A stretch of 8,217 nucleotides of DNA. It comes from Acidobacteriota bacterium (GTDB lineage Bacteria > Acidobacteriota > Terriglobia > Terriglobales > Acidobacteriaceae). The stretch is from positions 1-8,217 of the forward strand of contig JAKART010000047.1 of the NCBI GenBank assembly GCA_021819255.1, in the 5' to 3' direction. Of the stretch, positions 6,284 through 8,217 are shown one piece after another. A program made the translations under genes and the position numbers. The notes under the pieces are model-generated. The model saw only the letters and a program-made list of their open reading frames with translations, had not been told where the DNA came from and ran no database searches. The stretch's first letter is position 1, and each line of letters begins with the position of its first letter.

Positions 6284-6790
6284 ATGATTTCACGTCTCCG
6301 CACACACAAACCTCTGTTTACTCTCTTTGTCATCTTGCTGCTTTTCTTTCTTCCCGGATATGGTTTCTGTTCTGCGCAGATCCGTTCGGCGCAAACCCAG
6401 GGATACGGCTCCGCAAGCGCTCTATCCATTCCGGAATCAGCACGGATGCAGCCGGCAACGCTGGCCCATCGGCTGACCTCCTCCGCCAAGCCTCTCCTGC
6501 TCCAAGTTGGCTCTCGCACCCTGTTTGTCGAGGCGCACATTTCCGGCTCCCAGTACGCAGGGCCCGGATCGGAGCCCGAGGGGCTGGCCTCCCTGCGCCA
6601 CGCGGTCGCCTCTTATCCGCGAAAAAAGTTGATCGTGCTCTACTGCGGATGCTGCCCGTGGACTCATTGCCCAAATGTCGGCCCCGCCTTCCACCAACTC
6701 ATCGCGATGGGTTTCACCAATGTGAAGGTCCTCTACCTGCCCAACAACTTTGGAACCGACTGGGTCAACCGGGGATATCCCGTTGAATAG
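6284..6790 (+). CDS. Exported rhodanese-like protein with Cys-rich active-site loop
   Basis: A 168-residue protein. Residues 1-31 (basic start, then LFTLFVILLLFFLPGYGFCSA) form a signal peptide or anchor, so it acts outside the cytoplasm. The rest is one rhodanese domain: LLLQVGSRTLFVEAHISGS at about 71-89 replaces the usual D.R....GHI.GA motif, and LIVLYCGCCPWTHCPN at 116-131 is the active-site loop. Cys121 is in the position of the sulfur-carrying cysteine, with extra cysteines at 123, 124 and 129. Rhodaneses carry persulfide sulfur; the CGCCPW..CPN form is a distinct subgroup that might also bind metal or form disulfides. The same frame is open much further upstream (to 6014), but 6284 gives both a signal peptide at the very N-terminus and a good ribosome-binding site. 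It overlaps the next gene, a TlpA-like thioredoxin, which suggests a shared thiol or persulfide pathway. Confidence 0.8.
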   Translation: MISRLRTHKPLFTLFVILLLFFLPGYGFCSAQIRSAQTQGYGSASALSIPESARMQPATLAHRLTSSAKPLLLQVGSRTLFVEAHISGSQYAGPGSEPEGLASLRHAVASYPRKKLIVLYCGCCPWTHCPNVGPAFHQLIAMGFTNVKVLYLPNNFGTDWVNRGYPVE

Positions 6791-7400
6791 CCGCTTTCGA
6801 TCTGGCCGGTTGCGCCCGCAGGCCGATCCGGTCTCCGTGCCTTCAGCAGGAAGGGAGCGGGGCGAGACGCAGAAACGCCGGCCGGGACGCGCTTCACTCT
6901 GCATACTTCTGATCCAGACCTTCATTCTGCTGGCCGGCTTCGTTCCCTGCGCCCTGGCCTTCCCAGCCTCCGGGCCGGCGCTGAACAGCCCAGCTCCCGA
7001 GTTCGCCTTGACGGACTTGAATCACAAACGGCTGGATCTGCACGCCTTCCGTGGCAAGGTTGTTCTCCTGGACTTCTGGGCCACCTGGTGCGCCCCCTGT
7101 CAGGTTGAGATTCCGCACTTTGTTGCCTGGCAAAACCAGTACGGCGCGCGCGGCCTGCAGGTGATCGGGATCTCCATGGACGATGATCCAGGCCCGGTGC
7201 GGAATCTCTACCGCAGGCTGCGGGTGAACTATCCCGTGGCCATGGGAGACGCCGGACTGGGCCAGACCTACGGCGGAATCTACGGCTTGCCGGTAACCTT
7301 CCTGATCGACCGCAAGGGCAGGATACGCGCCGAGTATCAGGGCGTGACAGATCTTGGAAAGATCCAGACCAGGTTGTTGTTGCTGCTCAACACCCGATAG
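6783..7400 (+). CDS. TlpA/ResA-like exported thioredoxin-fold protein
   Basis: About 205 residues from a TTG at 6783. The core is a TlpA/ResA/AhpC-TSA-like domain: PAPEFALTDLN at about 70-80, GKVVLLDFWATWCAPC at 91-106 with redox cysteines 103 and 106, GLQVIGISMDD, and GIYGLPVTFLID with the cis-proline at 170. A hydrophobic segment (SLCILLIQTFILLAGFVPCALA, about 38-59) is a signal peptide or anchor, so it probably acts in the periplasm, reducing or oxidising disulfides as in cytochrome c maturation relatives. The start is uncertain: no ATG is suitable. TTG at 6783 overlaps the rhodanese stop by 8 bases and has GGGGA 7 bases before it. TTG at 6750 or GTG at 6837 are alternatives; the latter would put fewer residues before the signal segment. 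Overlap with the rhodanese gene suggests translational coupling. Confidence 0.85.
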   Translation: MNSRFRSGRLRPQADPVSVPSAGRERGETQKRRPGRASLCILLIQTFILLAGFVPCALAFPASGPALNSPAPEFALTDLNHKRLDLHAFRGKVVLLDFWATWCAPCQVEIPHFVAWQNQYGARGLQVIGISMDDDPGPVRNLYRRLRVNYPVAMGDAGLGQTYGGIYGLPVTFLIDRKGRIRAEYQGVTDLGKIQTRLLLLLNTR

Positions 7401-7427
7401 CGGCACCCGATAGCGGCACCCGATAGC
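7391..7427. repeat. 13-bp tandem repeat carrying the thioredoxin stop codon
   Basis: CACCCGATAGCGG is repeated at 7391-7403 and 7404-7416, with a partial third copy (CACCCGATAGC) at 7417-7427. Each unit has a TAG (7398, 7411, 7424), and because 13 is not a multiple of three the three TAGs fall in three different frames. The first is the real stop of the thioredoxin gene. Confidence 0.9.
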
Positions 7428-7811
7428 TGCGGCAACTCCTCGCTCGCCGCGCCCATGGTTGAAAAGGCGGGGTCTCTTCCGGGTTCGCGCAAGATCGAAG
7501 CTCCGCAGGCCTCCACGCGCCGCCGGCGTGCTTCCAGACCATTTTCCCTGATGATGGGTGTACGGAAGCGGGCGTTCAGTGGCGTTTTCATTGAGGAAAA
7601 CGCCCACAGGAGCCGTTCCCCTTGCTTACACCTTCAGGGAAAATGGTCCAGCCTTCCACTCCCTCCGCTCTCAGTCCTTCGCTCTTCCGCATACGCGCCG
7701 CGCAAAGCCTGGGCGTCTCAGGCGCATCTTGCTTGAGGCTTCCTCCGATCTCTCGCCATCCCGCCCAGCTCTTCGCCCGCCCATAAGAGGCAGCCGGCGA
7801 TCGCTCCGCCA
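7401..7811. other. Convergent intergenic region
   Basis: This 411-base stretch lies between the thioredoxin 3' end (+) and the YihY/BrkB-like 3' end (-). It contains the end of the 13-bp tandem repeat and copy 2 of the palindromic element. The short open frames here run through the palindrome and resemble no protein. The rest, 7649-7811, shows nothing I can name. Confidence 0.6.
7537..7648. repeat. 112-bp palindromic element, copy 2 (inverted)
   Basis: The reverse complement of copy 1 with 110 of 112 positions the same; the changes are at 7578 and 7613. The terminal 15-bp inverted repeat (7537-7551 with 7634-7648) and the inner GGCGTTTTC-type stem are fully kept. One changed base lies next to the inner stem and the other in the less paired part. 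Here the flanks differ from copy 1: CA occurs on both sides (7535-7536 and 7649-7650), where copy 1 has TA. This suggests that the element proper is 112 bp and duplicates two bases at its target. Confidence 0.85.
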
Positions 7812-8217
7812 CTAAGCTCCAGCCGCTTCCTCTTCGCGCTGCTCGTCTGCCAGGCGAGCTTCACGCAGCGCCTGGCGGGTCGCCGTGACGTAGGCTCCAG
7901 CCAGCAGCAGCAGGCCGCTGAGAAAAGCCCACAGGATGAGCCCCACCGAGACGGAAAACGGACCGTAGGCGGAGGGCAGATCCAGACGGGGCAAGGCCAG
8001 GATGTAGAGATACTTGGCGATCTCCCAAAGCAGGCCCATGACCACGGCTGTGGGGAACACCGCTCGCGCCGGGATCTTGCGATTGGGCAGCACCCAGTAG
8101 ATAAGGAAGAACAGGCCAATGCTCACCAGCAGCGCACAGCCGCGCAGAAAGCCGTCCGCCAGAAAGGTGAAGACGATGTTGTGGATATGCCCGAAGAAGA
8201 GAAATTCCAGAATCGCT
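7812..8217 (-). CDS. YihY/BrkB (ribonuclease BN-like) family membrane protein, C-terminal part
   Basis: The gene enters from the right edge; 134 residues are visible before the TAG at 7812-7814, and the frame is open to the window end. The GTG at 8126 is internal, not a start. The motif FFLIYWVLPNRKIPARAVFPTA followed by LLWEIAKYLYILALP, YGPFSVSVGLILWAFLSGLLLLAGAYV is typical of the last three membrane helices of the YihY/BrkB family, in which LPN..I, a conserved WE..K and YG..G recur. The family was once called ribonuclease BN, but that activity belongs to another protein; members are inner-membrane proteins of uncertain transport or envelope role. The C-terminus is a short charged cytoplasmic tail (REARLADEQREEEAAGA). 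It converges with the rhodanese-thioredoxin pair across the palindromic repeat. Confidence 0.85.
   Translation of the reverse strand, partial: AILEFLFFGHIHNIVFTFLADGFLRGCALLVSIGLFFLIYWVLPNRKIPARAVFPTAVVMGLLWEIAKYLYILALPRLDLPSAYGPFSVSVGLILWAFLSGLLLLAGAYVTATRQALREARLADEQREEEAAGA

Noticed and set aside
7455..7815. Short open frames through palindrome copy 2, with similar frames at copy 1
   Set aside because: Their shared peptide (such as FRTPIIRENG) is just the palindrome translated; such frames are likely annotation artefacts.
8124..8126. GTG as start of the right-edge membrane protein
   Set aside because: The frame stays open to the window edge and the family motif continues upstream, so this codon is internal.

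Overview
The window looks like chromosomal DNA from a GC-rich Gram-negative bacterium. My best guess is an Acidobacteriota member of the Terriglobia type. That rests on the overall flavour of the proteins (several signal peptides, a cysteine-rich rhodanese next to a TlpA-like thioredoxin, a PglC/EpsL-like sugar transferase) and on the dispersed palindromic repeats. There is no rRNA or other marker gene, so the placement is inference.

Left part (1-3931, + strand): four tightly spaced genes form one apparent operon. They are the 3' end of a di-haem cytochrome c peroxidase-like protein, a secreted protein with seven propeller-type repeats, a cytosolic Rid/YjgF-family protein that lacks the classical catalytic arginine, and a large exported periplasmic-binding-protein-like polypeptide. 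The last has a second, partial copy of its ligand-binding lobe at the C-terminus. No ABC permease or ATPase gene is visible, so the binding protein may be a sensor or partner of the cytochrome and propeller proteins and not part of an importer. This is the most unusual gene set in the window.

Middle (3932-6283): a convergent intergenic stretch holds a GC-rich hairpin and copy 1 of a 112-bp palindromic element. It is followed on the - strand by a monotopic phosphoglycosyl transferase that would start exopolysaccharide or glycan assembly. Upstream of that gene is about 1 kb of apparently non-coding, pyrimidine-rich DNA with several short tandem repeats.

Right part (6284-8217): an exported rhodanese-like protein overlaps a TlpA/ResA-like thioredoxin, suggesting a translationally coupled pair for periplasmic sulfur or thiol chemistry. 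The thioredoxin stop codon lies in a three-copy 13-bp tandem repeat. Copy 2 of the palindromic element follows, inverted relative to copy 1 and differing at 2 of 112 positions. Next, on the - strand, comes the C-terminal part of a YihY/BrkB-type membrane protein that runs off the window. Both palindromic elements lie between convergent gene ends. They are the clearest non-coding signal here: a MITE- or REP-like repeat that could also shape transcript 3' ends.
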